From AP-15 sp036404275 (lineage in GTDB: Bacteria > Pseudomonadota > Alphaproteobacteria > ATCC43930 > CGMCC-115725): 6,234 bases of DNA. The translations under genes and the position numbers were made by a program. Below the pieces are notes generated by a model. It had not been told where the DNA came from. It was given only the letters and a program-made list of their open reading frames with translations, and made no database searches. Below are positions 1 to 5,328 of the stretch, piece by piece; position 1 is the first letter of the stretch; each line of letters begins with the position of its first letter. The DNA is taken from assembly GCA_036404275.1 (NCBI GenBank), contig DASXAM010000034.1, positions 1 to 6,234 of the forward strand, read 5' to 3'.

Positions 1-208
1 TGCGCGCCGCTTCGCGCGGCCCGCCAAACTTGGCCGAAAGATAGAGCGTGCGCGAAATGCCCGCGGCAGGCATGTCGGGGTTCAATTGATAAGGGCGCCA
101 CGAGCGCGTCACTGTCAGACCCGGCCGCTGCGCAAGCGCAATCTCGAGCCGGCGCTTGCCGATATAGCACCACGGGCAGGCGACATCGAAGACGATGTCG
201 ATATGCAT
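1..208 (-). CDS. DsbA-family oxidoreductase, FrnE-like (N-terminal part; rest beyond left edge)
   Basis: This minus-strand frame starts at the ATG complementary to 206-208 and stays open to the window edge (69 codons). It begins MHIDIVFDVACPWCYIGKRR, the usual start of FrnE-like DsbA/thioredoxin-fold proteins. A CPWC redox motif (Cys11, Cys14) sits at the end of the first beta strand. Further on come RPYQLNPDMP (the RPFQLNPDMP-type motif of this family) and YLSAKFGG, also family-typical. GGGAG lies about 7 bases upstream of the ATG and supports the start. Members are cytoplasmic thiol-disulfide oxidoreductases or isomerases of mostly unknown substrate, and no signal peptide is visible. The gene is divergent from the acyl-CoA synthetase. 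Only about a third of the usual ~210-residue protein is present. The family call is firm; the substrate is unknown. Confidence 0.9.
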   Translation of the reverse strand, partial: MHIDIVFDVACPWCYIGKRRLEIALAQRPGLTVTRSWRPYQLNPDMPAAGISRTLYLSAKFGGPREAAR

Positions 209-294
209 CCTTCGGCTCCCTTGCCCGCGGCGCCGCTTGACCTCAGCCCGGCGTCCCGTGAGGATGCCCGAGCCGGGGCCGGATCGGAACAGAA
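209..294. promoter_or_regulatory. divergent intergenic promoter region
   Basis: This 86-bp gap separates two divergent genes, so it must hold, or lie next to, promoters for both. On the plus strand TTGACC (237-242) is followed after 17 bases by GAGGAT (260-265), a good -35 but weak -10 match, about 30 bases ahead of the acyl-CoA synthetase start. No clear minus-strand promoter or operator palindrome was seen. The promoter assignment is inference. Confidence 0.3.
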
Positions 295-1920
295 TTGATC
301 GTGTCGTCGTCCGAGCATTCCTACGACGCGCCGCATCTCGCCAAGAACGCGGCGAATTGGGCCGCGCTGACGCCGCTCGCCTTTCTCGATCGCGCCGCCG
401 CGGTTTATCCGGAAAAGCTCGCGATCGTCGATGGCGATACGCGCATCACCTATCGCCAATTCGGCGCACGCTGCCGACGCTTTGCCGACGCGCTGCGGCG
501 GCGGGGGATCGGGAGCGCAGACACGGTCGCGGTCATGGCGCCCAACACGCCGGCGCTGCTCGAAGCGCATTACGGCGTGCCGATGGCGGGCGCCGTGCTG
601 AACGCGCTCAATTATCGTCTCGACGCTAGCGGGATCGCCTTTATTCTCGCGCATGGCGAAGCGAAGCTGCTGATCGCCGACCGCGAATTCGCGCCGACCG
701 TCCGGAGGGCGCTGGACGAGCTCGGTCGCGAGTTGCCGCTCGTCGAAATCGGCGAGCCGGCGCTCGGCGGGACCGAGTATGAGGCGTTTTTGGCTGAAGG
801 CGATCCGGCGGCAGCATGGTCGGCGCCGGCGGATGAATGGGCGCCGATTGCGCTCAATTACACCTCAGGCACCACCGGCAATCCCAAGGGGGTCGTCTAT
901 CACCATCGCGGCGCGTTTTTGAATGCGCTCGGCAATGCGATCACCTTCGGCCTCGACCGGCATGCGGTCTATCTGTGGACCTTGCCGATGTTCCACTGCA
1001 ACGGCTGGACCTACCCTTGGGCGGTGACCGCCGTCGCCGGGACGCATGTCTGTCTGCGCCGGGTCGAGCCGGCGGCGATTTTTGCCGCGATCGCCGAGCA
1101 TCGGGTCACCCATCTTTCCGGCGCCCCGATCGTGTTGAACATGCTGGTGCACGCACCCCACGCGGTGAAGCGCCGCTTCGACCATGTCGTCGAGGTCTCG
1201 ACCGGTGGTGCCGCCCCGCCCTCGGCGGTGATCGAGGCGATGGAGCGAATGGGCTTTCGCGTGACCCACCTTTACGGGCTGACCGAAAGCTATGGCCCGA
1301 CCACGGTCTGCGCATGGCAGCAGGAATGGGACGCGCTGCCGCTCGCCGGCCGGGCCGCGAAGATGGCGCGGCAGGGGGTGGCGCATCTGATCCTCGACCG
1401 CCAGCGCGTCGTCGATCCGGCGACGATGCAGGACGTTCCCGCCGACGCCGCGACAATCGGCGAAGTGGTTCTGCGCAGCAACACGGTGATGAAGGGCTAT
1501 CTGAAAAACCCGGCGGCGACCGCGGCGGCCTTTGCCGATGGATGGTTCCACACCGGCGATCTCGCCGTGCAGCACCCGGACGGCTATATCGAGGTCAAGG
1601 ACCGCGCCAAAGACATCATCATTTCGGGCGGCGAGAACATCTCCTCGCTCGAAATCGAGGACGTGCTCTATCGCCATCCCAAGGTGCTGGAGGCGGCGGT
1701 CGTCGCCCGGCCCGACCAATTCTGGGGCGAGACGCCCTGCGCGTTTGTCACGCCCAACCCCGATGCCGGCTCGGTCGAGGCCGAGGAGATCATCGCCTGG
1801 TGCCGCGACAACCTCGCTCATTACAAGGCGCCGCGCACCGTCGTCTTCGGCCCGCTCCCAAAGACCTCGACCGGCAAGATCCAAAAGTTCGAGCTGCGTC
1901 AGCGCGCCAAAGAACTGTAG
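295..1920 (+). CDS. acyl-CoA synthetase (AMP-forming), ANL superfamily, DmdB/AAE-like
   Basis: This 541-residue protein is full length for the family and would activate a carboxylic acid to its acyl-adenylate and then to the CoA thioester in the cytoplasm. All core ANL motifs are visible: the phosphate-binding loop YTSGTTGNPKG (189-199), YGLTES (327-332), HTGD (419-422, Asp binding the ribose), RAKD (437-440), the hinge region, SGGENIS just after it, and the C-terminal catalytic lysine in STGKIQK (Lys528). Text around LTESYGPTTVCAWQQEWD resembles the group holding DmdB (3-methylmercaptopropionyl-CoA ligase) and plant acyl-activating enzymes, so a short- or medium-chain or aryl acid is plausible, but the substrate cannot be read from sequence. 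The start is uncertain: TTG at 295, or GTG at 301 with GGAAC (286-290) at better spacing. No partner gene for beta-oxidation lies alongside. Confidence 0.93.
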   Translation: MIVSSSEHSYDAPHLAKNAANWAALTPLAFLDRAAAVYPEKLAIVDGDTRITYRQFGARCRRFADALRRRGIGSADTVAVMAPNTPALLEAHYGVPMAGAVLNALNYRLDASGIAFILAHGEAKLLIADREFAPTVRRALDELGRELPLVEIGEPALGGTEYEAFLAEGDPAAAWSAPADEWAPIALNYTSGTTGNPKGVVYHHRGAFLNALGNAITFGLDRHAVYLWTLPMFHCNGWTYPWAVTAVAGTHVCLRRVEPAAIFAAIAEHRVTHLSGAPIVLNMLVHAPHAVKRRFDHVVEVSTGGAAPPSAVIEAMERMGFRVTHLYGLTESYGPTTVCAWQQEWDALPLAGRAAKMARQGVAHLILDRQRVVDPATMQDVPADAATIGEVVLRSNTVMKGYLKNPAATAAAFADGWFHTGDLAVQHPDGYIEVKDRAKDIIISGGENISSLEIEDVLYRHPKVLEAAVVARPDQFWGETPCAFVTPNPDAGSVEAEEIIAWCRDNLAHYKAPRTVVFGPLPKTSTGKIQKFELRQRAKEL

Positions 1921-1938
1921 TCATCAACAGATCACGCC

Positions 1939-1962
1939 CTGCGCTGCCCCGGCGCAGCGCGG
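1939..1962. terminator. stem-loop in convergent gap, possible bidirectional terminator
   Basis: GCGCTGC (1941-1947) and GCAGCGC (1954-1960) form a perfect 7-bp stem with a 6-base loop. A T-G pair and a C-G pair extend it to 1939-1962. It lies between the acyl-CoA synthetase stop (1920) and the stop of the convergent small gene (1969). There is no T-tract on either side, so it is not a classical intrinsic terminator. Its position is the main argument for a role in ending transcription. Confidence 0.45.
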
Positions 1963-1968
1963 CCGGTG

Positions 1969-2181
1969 CTAGACCACAGCGCGCGTTGGCCGATAGGTGT
2001 GCGCGGGCTCGGCAGCGCGGGGCAGACTGCGGGGGATGCGGCGGACCATTGCTTCGAAGGCGGGCCATGCCGCGATCAGCTGCTGCATCAAATCGTCCGG
2101 CAGGTCGAGCCCGGCGCGGCGCGCCATGGCGCGGATTTCGTCCGGGGTCGAGGGCGGCAGACGGCTCAGATCGGTGCGCAT
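1969..2181 (-). CDS. small AtzG/GatC-like amidase partner protein (DUF4089-type)
   Basis: This is a 70-residue protein starting MRTDLSRLPPS and ending TYRPTRAVV. GGAGA lies about 8 bases before the ATG, and the gene follows the amidase stop by only 16 bases, so the two are almost certainly co-transcribed. The body is a predicted amphipathic helix (about 13-48, including AGLDLPDDLMQQL and FEAMVRRIP), followed by a proline-rich tail with EPAHTYRP. That order (GL-x-L then PD/PE, long helix, then an EPAxxxRP tail) resembles AtzG-like proteins, which are GatC-like small subunits wrapped around amidases such as AtzE. The inferred role is stabilising or gating the adjacent amidase. The resemblance is by eye and distant. 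The frame can be extended upstream inside the amidase gene, but the ATG at 2181 is the well-placed start. Confidence 0.65.
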   Translation of the reverse strand: MRTDLSRLPPSTPDEIRAMARRAGLDLPDDLMQQLIAAWPAFEAMVRRIPRSLPRAAEPAHTYRPTRAVV

Positions 2182-2197
2182 CGGATTGTCTCCGGGA

Positions 2198-3586
2198 TCA
2201 GGCGAGGACCGGGTGGCGGCGATGCCAATCGGTCGCCTGCTGATAGGCGTGGGCGATCCGCAGCACCGTCGCCTCCTGCATCGGCCGGGCCGCGATCTGC
2301 AACGACAGCGGCAGCCCTTCCTGCCGGCTGAAGCCGCACGGAATCGCGATCGCCGGAAGCCCGCCGACGCTGAACGGCATCGTGATGCTTGGCGAGGAGA
2401 CGAGCCGGTCCGGCTGGTTCGGGTCGGCCGGCTCGGCGACGTTGAGGGCGCCGGCGGTGAGGAGCGCATCGAAACGCCGCAAAGCCGCGGCTTGCTCTCG
2501 CGCCAGCACCGCGCGCCAGCGCAAGGCCTGGACGTAATCCTCGGCGCGGATCAGCGCTCCCGGCAACACTCGATTGCGCAGGATGCGCCCGAAATCCTGC
2601 GGCCGGGTTTTGAGGTCGTGCTCGTGGATCGCGTAAAGCTCGGCGATCGAGATCGTGGTCTTGCAATCCGTGTAATCGCGCAGACTCGACAAGCCGACCG
2701 GCTCGACCACCGCACCGAGCCCCCGCAACACCTCGACCGCGGCGGCGATCGCCGGCGCCACATCGGGATGCGAGGCCTCCTCGTGCCAGCGCTCGACGAG
2801 GCCGAGGCGCAACCCCTCGACCGCCCCGGTCAGCGCAGCACCGTAATCCGGGACCGGGATGTCCTCGCTGCCGGGATCGTCGGGATCGAACCCGGCGATC
2901 ACCTGCAGAACGAGCGCGATGTCCTCGGCGCTGCGGGTCAACGGGCCGCAATGATCCATCGTGAAGGTGTTGGGAAAGACGCCGCGGCGGCTGACCCGGC
3001 CATAGGTCGGCTTCAGCCCGGCGATGCCGCAGACCGCGGCCGGCCCGCGGATCGAGCCGCCGGTATCGGTGCCGATCGCACCCGGCACAAACCCGGCGGC
3101 GACCGCCGCACCCGCACCGCTCGACGATCCGCCCGGCAGGTAATCGGTGTTCCACGGATTGCGGGCGGGCGGCCAAGGCAGGTCCCAGCTCGGCCCGCCC
3201 AGCGCAAATGCCCAGGTCGCGAGCTTGCCGACCAGCACCGCGCCGCCGGCTTTCAGCAAAGTCACGAGATGCGCGTCGGCGGCCGGGATATGGCCTTGGG
3301 TCAGCTTTGAATGGCCGGTCGTCGGAATGCCGGCGGTCTCGACGATATCCTTGAGCGCGTAGGGGATGCCGTGCAGCGGGCCGCGCCGGCGCCCGGCCTG
3401 GAGCTCGCGCTCGGCCGTCGCCGCCTCGGCCAGCGCCACATCCCCCGTCACCCGGATAAAGCTGTGCAATTTCCCGTCATGGGCGGCGATGCGGTCGAGC
3501 AACGCCTGCGTCACCTCGACCGGCGACAATTCGCGGCGGTCGTAAAGTCGGCCCAGCTCGGCGATCGTCAAAAAAGCGGGGTCCAT
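2198..3586 (-). CDS. amidase (amidase signature family)
   Basis: This 462-residue cytoplasmic hydrolase would cleave a C-N amide bond to carboxylate and ammonia or amine. The amidase-signature Ser-cisSer-Lys triad is intact. The lysine is in LHGIPYALKD (Lys79), the cis-serine in PGGSSSGAG (Ser154-156 cluster), and the nucleophile in GTDTGGSIRGPA (Ser178), followed by GLKPTYGRVS and GPLTRSAEDIAL. The length is normal for the family (GatA, AtzE and similar, about 450-490 residues). The start is supported by GGAG about 7 bases before the ATG. It is transcribed with the small AtzG-like gene just downstream, which suggests a two-subunit enzyme akin to AtzE-AtzG. A full GatCAB is unlikely, since no gatB is near and the small subunit follows rather than precedes. 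The true substrate is unknown, and a general amidase label is safest. Confidence 0.92.
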   Translation of the reverse strand: MDPAFLTIAELGRLYDRRELSPVEVTQALLDRIAAHDGKLHSFIRVTGDVALAEAATAERELQAGRRRGPLHGIPYALKDIVETAGIPTTGHSKLTQGHIPAADAHLVTLLKAGGAVLVGKLATWAFALGGPSWDLPWPPARNPWNTDYLPGGSSSGAGAAVAAGFVPGAIGTDTGGSIRGPAAVCGIAGLKPTYGRVSRRGVFPNTFTMDHCGPLTRSAEDIALVLQVIAGFDPDDPGSEDIPVPDYGAALTGAVEGLRLGLVERWHEEASHPDVAPAIAAAVEVLRGLGAVVEPVGLSSLRDYTDCKTTISIAELYAIHEHDLKTRPQDFGRILRNRVLPGALIRAEDYVQALRWRAVLAREQAAALRRFDALLTAGALNVAEPADPNQPDRLVSSPSITMPFSVGGLPAIAIPCGFSRQEGLPLSLQIAARPMQEATVLRIAHAYQQATDWHRRHPVLA

Positions 3587-3685
3587 TCGGTCACTCCGCG
3601 GCGAGGGAGGCGAGCACGGTAGCGTCGCTGCCGGCCGAACGCCAGCCGACGCGTTCCGCGCCGCGCGGCGCCACCATCGGCAGCC

Positions 3686-3749
3686 AGCTGGTGCCGCCCC
3701 TTCGGGGAAGTTGTGTGCGTAAAGCTCCGCAAACGGGAGCTGGTGCCGC
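3686..3749. repeat. 12-bp direct repeat pair
   Basis: AGCTGGTGCCGC occurs at 3686-3697 and again at 3738-3749, exactly 52 bases apart. Between the copies lies a small CCCC/GGGG hairpin. The offset is not a multiple of three, so the repeat is not a protein repeat. It may be the trace of a small duplication or insertion in non-coding DNA; the function is unknown. Confidence 0.5.
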
Positions 3750-3839
3750 TGGGCGGGTGTGGCGCGGCGCCCTTGTGTAGGGCAGCCGCCGTCAGGCGGC
3801 CAAGCCCGACCGGTCCATGACCGGCTATTCTTCGATTTG

Positions 3840-3925
3840 GCTGTTGATACAGCAGATTTGCAGCCATGCCCCGCTCCGAGCCGAAGGCGGCCGCTTCAAC
3901 GAGTCGGTCCTGCAAATCTCGGAGC
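3840..3925. repeat. cluster of interleaved inverted repeats
   Basis: Three inverted pairs fall in 86 bases. GCTGT (3840-3844) pairs with ACAGC (3849-3853). AGATTTGCAG (3854-3863) pairs with CTGCAAATCT (3910-3919), 10/10. GCTCCGAG (3873-3880) pairs with CTCGGAGC (3918-3925), 8/8. The last two pairs are interleaved and their right arms overlap by two bases, so the pairings are pseudoknot-like or mutually exclusive. They could be remnants of mobile-element ends, a protein-binding region or a structured RNA. Nothing in the sequence decides between these. Confidence 0.55.
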
Positions 3926-3936
3926 CTACAACACGA

Positions 3937-4081
3937 TTATGGCAATTCTTTCGGTAACAAAGCGCCTTCGATCTAGTGCCGGATCGCACCCATGACGTTT
4001 TCGATCGCCTCTTGCGGGTTTCGCCGTCGGAACTCCGGCGAGCCAGCCACCGCCATTGTGTCCCTTACCTGGCTCCAGGAT
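3937..4081 (-). pseudogene. probable HicB-type antitoxin relic (frameshift and in-frame stop)
   Basis: On the minus strand one frame gives ILEPGKGHNGGGWLAGVP (4081-4028). After a frame change the text continues PEFRRRNPQEAIENVMGAIRH, a TAG stop at 3975-3973, then IEGALLPKELP to a TAA at 3939-3937. Joined, this follows the layout of HicB/UPF0150 antitoxins: a beta hairpin with DGGGW/YxxxxP, then xTPEEAIENxxxAIxxWIE helix text and an ending near the motif -P-P. The TAG sits where a Trp (TGG) is usual. So at least two lesions are inferred: a frameshift around 4028-4035 and a nonsense change. No HicA toxin is visible upstream; that position is occupied by the opposite-strand RHH gene. The match is by eye and partial, so it could be chance, but the EAIENxxxAI block is persuasive. 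Confidence 0.38.
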
Positions 4082-4148
4082 CGAATCCGAAGGCTCGGCG
4101 AGCGGGGCAAGGGACGGGGAGGATGCTTGTTGCTTCTGCCAGCGGCCA

Positions 4149-4176
4149 TTGTCATATTCCACGCTATTGATATCGA
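4149..4176 (+). promoter_or_regulatory. candidate promoter of the RHH-MazF operon
   Basis: TTGTCA (4149-4154) resembles a -35 box, and TATCGA (4171-4176), 16 bases on, could serve as the -10. The latter lies inside the operator-like palindrome, about 20 bases before the antitoxin start. The arrangement would let a bound repressor block the polymerase. Matches are moderate and the call is inferred. Confidence 0.35.
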
Positions 4177-4180
4177 TAGC
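4163..4180. promoter_or_regulatory. operator-like palindrome upstream of the toxin-antitoxin operon
   Basis: GCTATTGATATCGATAGC is an 18-bp near-perfect palindrome (8 of 9 half-site positions match), centred between 4171 and 4172. It lies four bases ahead of the Shine-Dalgarno of the RHH antitoxin and overlaps the candidate -10 box. RHH antitoxins of type II modules bind such palindromes as dimers to repress their own operon, so this is the natural operator candidate. Binding itself is inferred. Confidence 0.6.
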
Positions 4181-4196
4181 TTCGGGAGATTTCCCG

Positions 4197-4463
4197 GTGA
4201 CGGAACAGTTGCTGGTTCGGCTGCCCGAGGCGCTGATCAGGCGGTTCAAGCGCGCCGTGGCGCCGCGCCGGCGCAGCAGCTTTATCGCGGCGCTGTTGGA
4301 AGAGGCGCTGCCGCCGGACGACGCCGGCGACAACGACCCGTTGTACCAGGCGGCGCTCGCCGTGGAGCAGGACGAAGCGCTCGCGGCTGAGATGGACGAA
4401 TGGGAAACGGCGACGATCGGCGACGGCTTGGCGCACGACCCGAGTGAGCGGACAGCCCGGTGA
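4197..4463 (+). CDS. ribbon-helix-helix antitoxin of a MazEF/PemIK-type module
   Basis: This is an 88-residue protein starting with GTG at 4197. GGGAGA (4184-4189) sits 7 bases upstream, which decides the start over longer in-frame readings. Residues 3-38 form a ribbon-helix-helix domain: a short strand EQLLVRLP, helix EALIRRFKRAV, a turn with RRRSSF, then helix IAALLEEAL. The C-terminal half (40-88) is acidic (DDAGDNDP, EQDEALAAEMDEWE, IGDGL), as expected of a tail that wraps and neutralises a basic toxin; the EMxEW...GDGL block recurs in RHH antitoxins paired with MazF. The stop overlaps the toxin start by four bases (GTGA), so the two are translationally coupled. It should also repress its own operon through the palindrome just upstream. 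The frame is intact. Confidence 0.87.
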   Translation: MTEQLLVRLPEALIRRFKRAVAPRRRSSFIAALLEEALPPDDAGDNDPLYQAALAVEQDEALAAEMDEWETATIGDGLAHDPSERTAR

Positions 4464-4813
4464 GCGATGCGGCGCCGCGCGCAGGTCCGGCGGCGCATCG
4501 CGGTGAAATCTGGTGGGTTGGCTTTGATCCGACCGAAGGGGCGGAGATCAAAAAGACGCGGCCGGCCGTCGTCGTGTCGGCCGATGCTCTCAACCGGGCA
4601 CGGCGCACGATTGTCGTGGTGCCGCTTTCGACAGGACCGCAACCACGACCGCCGATCGTTGTCGCAACTCCGTCGGCCGGAACCCGCTCGGTAGCGGTTT
4701 GCGACCAGGTCCGGGCCGTCGAAAAGCGCCGCCTGACCCGCAGCGCCGGCCGGCTTTCGGCAACCGATTTGCGTGCCGTCGAGGACGGCTTGCGCCGTAT
4801 TTTGGAATTGTAA
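4460..4813 (+). CDS. MazF/PemK-family mRNA interferase toxin
   Basis: This 117-residue protein, full length for the family, is a sequence-specific endoribonuclease that would cleave mRNA when its antitoxin is degraded. The N-terminus has RGEIWWVGFDPTEGAEIKKTRPAVVVS (14-40), the beta1-beta2 signature with Arg34 at the catalytic arginine position. VVPLST follows, with Thr58 at the catalytic threonine position, then VAVCDQVRAVEKRRL (78-92), matching the DQIRxxDKxRL strand of MazF. A C-terminal helix ends LRRILEL. The start is GTG at 4460, overlapping the antitoxin TGA; about 12 unconserved residues precede the fold. All key residues are present, so the toxin should be active. The recognition triplet or longer site cannot be predicted from the sequence. 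Confidence 0.92.
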   Translation: MSDAAPRAGPAAHRGEIWWVGFDPTEGAEIKKTRPAVVVSADALNRARRTIVVVPLSTGPQPRPPIVVATPSAGTRSVAVCDQVRAVEKRRLTRSAGRLSATDLRAVEDGLRRILEL

Positions 4814-4869
4814 CAGCGGATCACGGACACAGTTTACTTTACCTCGATCGGAGCGGCACCGGTCGCGGT

Positions 4870-4897
4870 TTGGAGCGCGCCTCGACCGTGCTATCAG
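4870..4897 (+). promoter_or_regulatory. candidate promoter of the decayed Phd-VapC module
   Basis: TTGGAG (4870-4875) and TATCAG (4892-4897) are separated by 16 bases and lie about 28 bases upstream of the antitoxin GTG. A six-base inverted pair, GGACAC (4825-4830) and GTGTCC (4897-4902), brackets the area. Matches to consensus are modest, so this is a weak call. Confidence 0.28.
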
Positions 4898-4925
4898 TGT
4901 CCAAGGAAATGGTCAGGAGAAAGCC

Positions 4926-5140
4926 GTGAGGCGGGGCAGTCTCGCCCGTGCCAGGCGCATCTGAGCGAACTGATCGAAGCGGCGGCCGCCGGCGAGCCGG
5001 TATGCATCACCCGCCGCGGCAAACCGTCGGCCCGGCGCATCGCGCCCGCGGCGCTGCAAACGATTACTGACGCGATGCCGGTGCAGCCCCCATCCGCACA
5101 CGACCTTGCTCGCCGGATGCTGGACGGCGAGCGCTATTGA
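4926..5140 (+). pseudogene. Phd/YefM-type antitoxin (VapB partner), frameshifted
   Basis: A strong AGGAGA (4915-4920) precedes GTG at 4926. The opening reads MRRGSLARARRI and stops at a TGA after 12 codons. One base added near 4953-4955 (GCCAGGCGCAT where GCCAAGGCGCAT is expected) restores the frame to AHLSELIEAAAAGEPVCITR, then RGKPSARRIAP and a tail SAHDLARRMLDGERY ending at TGA 5138-5140. The consensus is that of short Phd/YefM antitoxins: MxxVSLAEAKAHLSELIEAAAAGEPVxITRRGKPVARIxP. It would bind DNA by its N-terminal domain and block a PIN toxin with its tail. The toxin frame starts inside its stop codon. The missing base makes it a probable pseudogene unless it is a sequencing error. Total length, about 72 codons, is normal. 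Confidence 0.78.
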
Positions 5141-5199
5141 GCCTCTATCTCGGTACCTGGCTGCTTGTCGCCGCTCTCACGCGGAGGTCGGCTTGGCAG
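5137..5199 (+). pseudogene. VapC-type PIN toxin, N-terminal remnant with missing catalytic Asp
   Basis: TTG at 5137 overlaps the antitoxin stop (TTGA), the coupling usual in vapBC operons. The frame reads (M)SLYLGTWLLVAALTRRSAW, which matches the PIN opening MxLYLDTSxLVAALT. The invariant metal-binding Asp of LYLDTS is Gly here (GGT at 5152-5154; GAT would be one transition away), and the following Ser is Trp (TGG at 5158-5160; TCG would be one change away). After about 20 codons no PIN sequence is recognisable in this frame, and the acidic residues of the rest of the fold are absent. The remaining 130 bases before the MFS start are too few for the usual ~130-residue toxin. So the toxin is truncated and should be inactive as an RNase. 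Confidence 0.72.
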
Positions 5200-5328
5200 G
5201 CCACGTCAATTTCACCGCCGCCGCGGACGCGCATCGCCTATGCCCTATCGAGGGTCGAAATCTGTTCAATCCGGCCGCGGAAATGGGCAGATTGCATGAC
5301 GGCACGGCATGCAGGACCGTTTCCCCGG

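Larger units (their letters stand above)
3596..3936. other. gene-poor spacer between amidase start and HicB-like relic
   Basis: About 340 bases without a convincing gene. The longest frame, a minus-strand one of 115 codons ending at 3568, has arginine-rich low-complexity translation, no family resemblance and an end inside the amidase start. Another minus-strand frame ends with TGA at 3591-3593, four bases before the amidase ATG; its last 28 codons start at ATG 3677 and read MVAPRGAERV... This could be the tail of a lost gene, but nothing identifies it. The stretch also has a 12-bp direct repeat, a hairpin at 3785-3800 (GCCGCC/GGCGGC), another at 3810-3824 (CCGGTC/GACCGG) and the interleaved repeats listed separately. 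No promoter for the amidase stands out. Confidence 0.6.

Noticed and set aside
865..1884. 339-codon minus-strand open frame opposite the acyl-CoA synthetase
   Set aside because: It is a shadow of a clear ANL-family gene on the other strand; it has no recognisable domain and no ribosome site.
837..2243. 468-codon plus-strand open frame overlapping the acyl-CoA synthetase
   Set aside because: Same-strand alternative frame with arginine-rich, domainless translation; it is explained by GC bias.
1997..3310. 437-codon plus-strand open frame opposite the amidase
   Set aside because: It is antisense to a gene with intact catalytic motifs; its translation is arginine- and glycine-rich with no family pattern, as expected of a shadow frame in GC-rich DNA.
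3785..3800. GCCGCC/GGCGGC hairpin as a terminator
   Set aside because: The stem is only 6 bp, with no T-tract on either strand and no gene end nearby; such pairs are frequent by chance in GC-rich DNA.
3568..3915. 115-codon minus-strand open frame upstream of the amidase
   Set aside because: It covers the repeats, ends inside the amidase start in another frame and shows low-complexity text without a family match.
3840..3925. CRISPR array or tRNA gene
   Set aside because: The repeats are inverted, short and not regularly spaced, and no cloverleaf can be drawn.
3926..4642. 238-codon minus-strand open frame across the toxin-antitoxin operon
   Set aside because: It is antisense to the well-supported RHH and MazF genes; only its last part touches the HicB-like relic, in one of the two frames needed.
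5200..5310. C-terminal part of the PIN toxin in a second frame (text like FTAAADAHRL)
   Set aside because: The resemblance to PIN C-terminal motifs is too weak, and the length is too short to count as the missing half.
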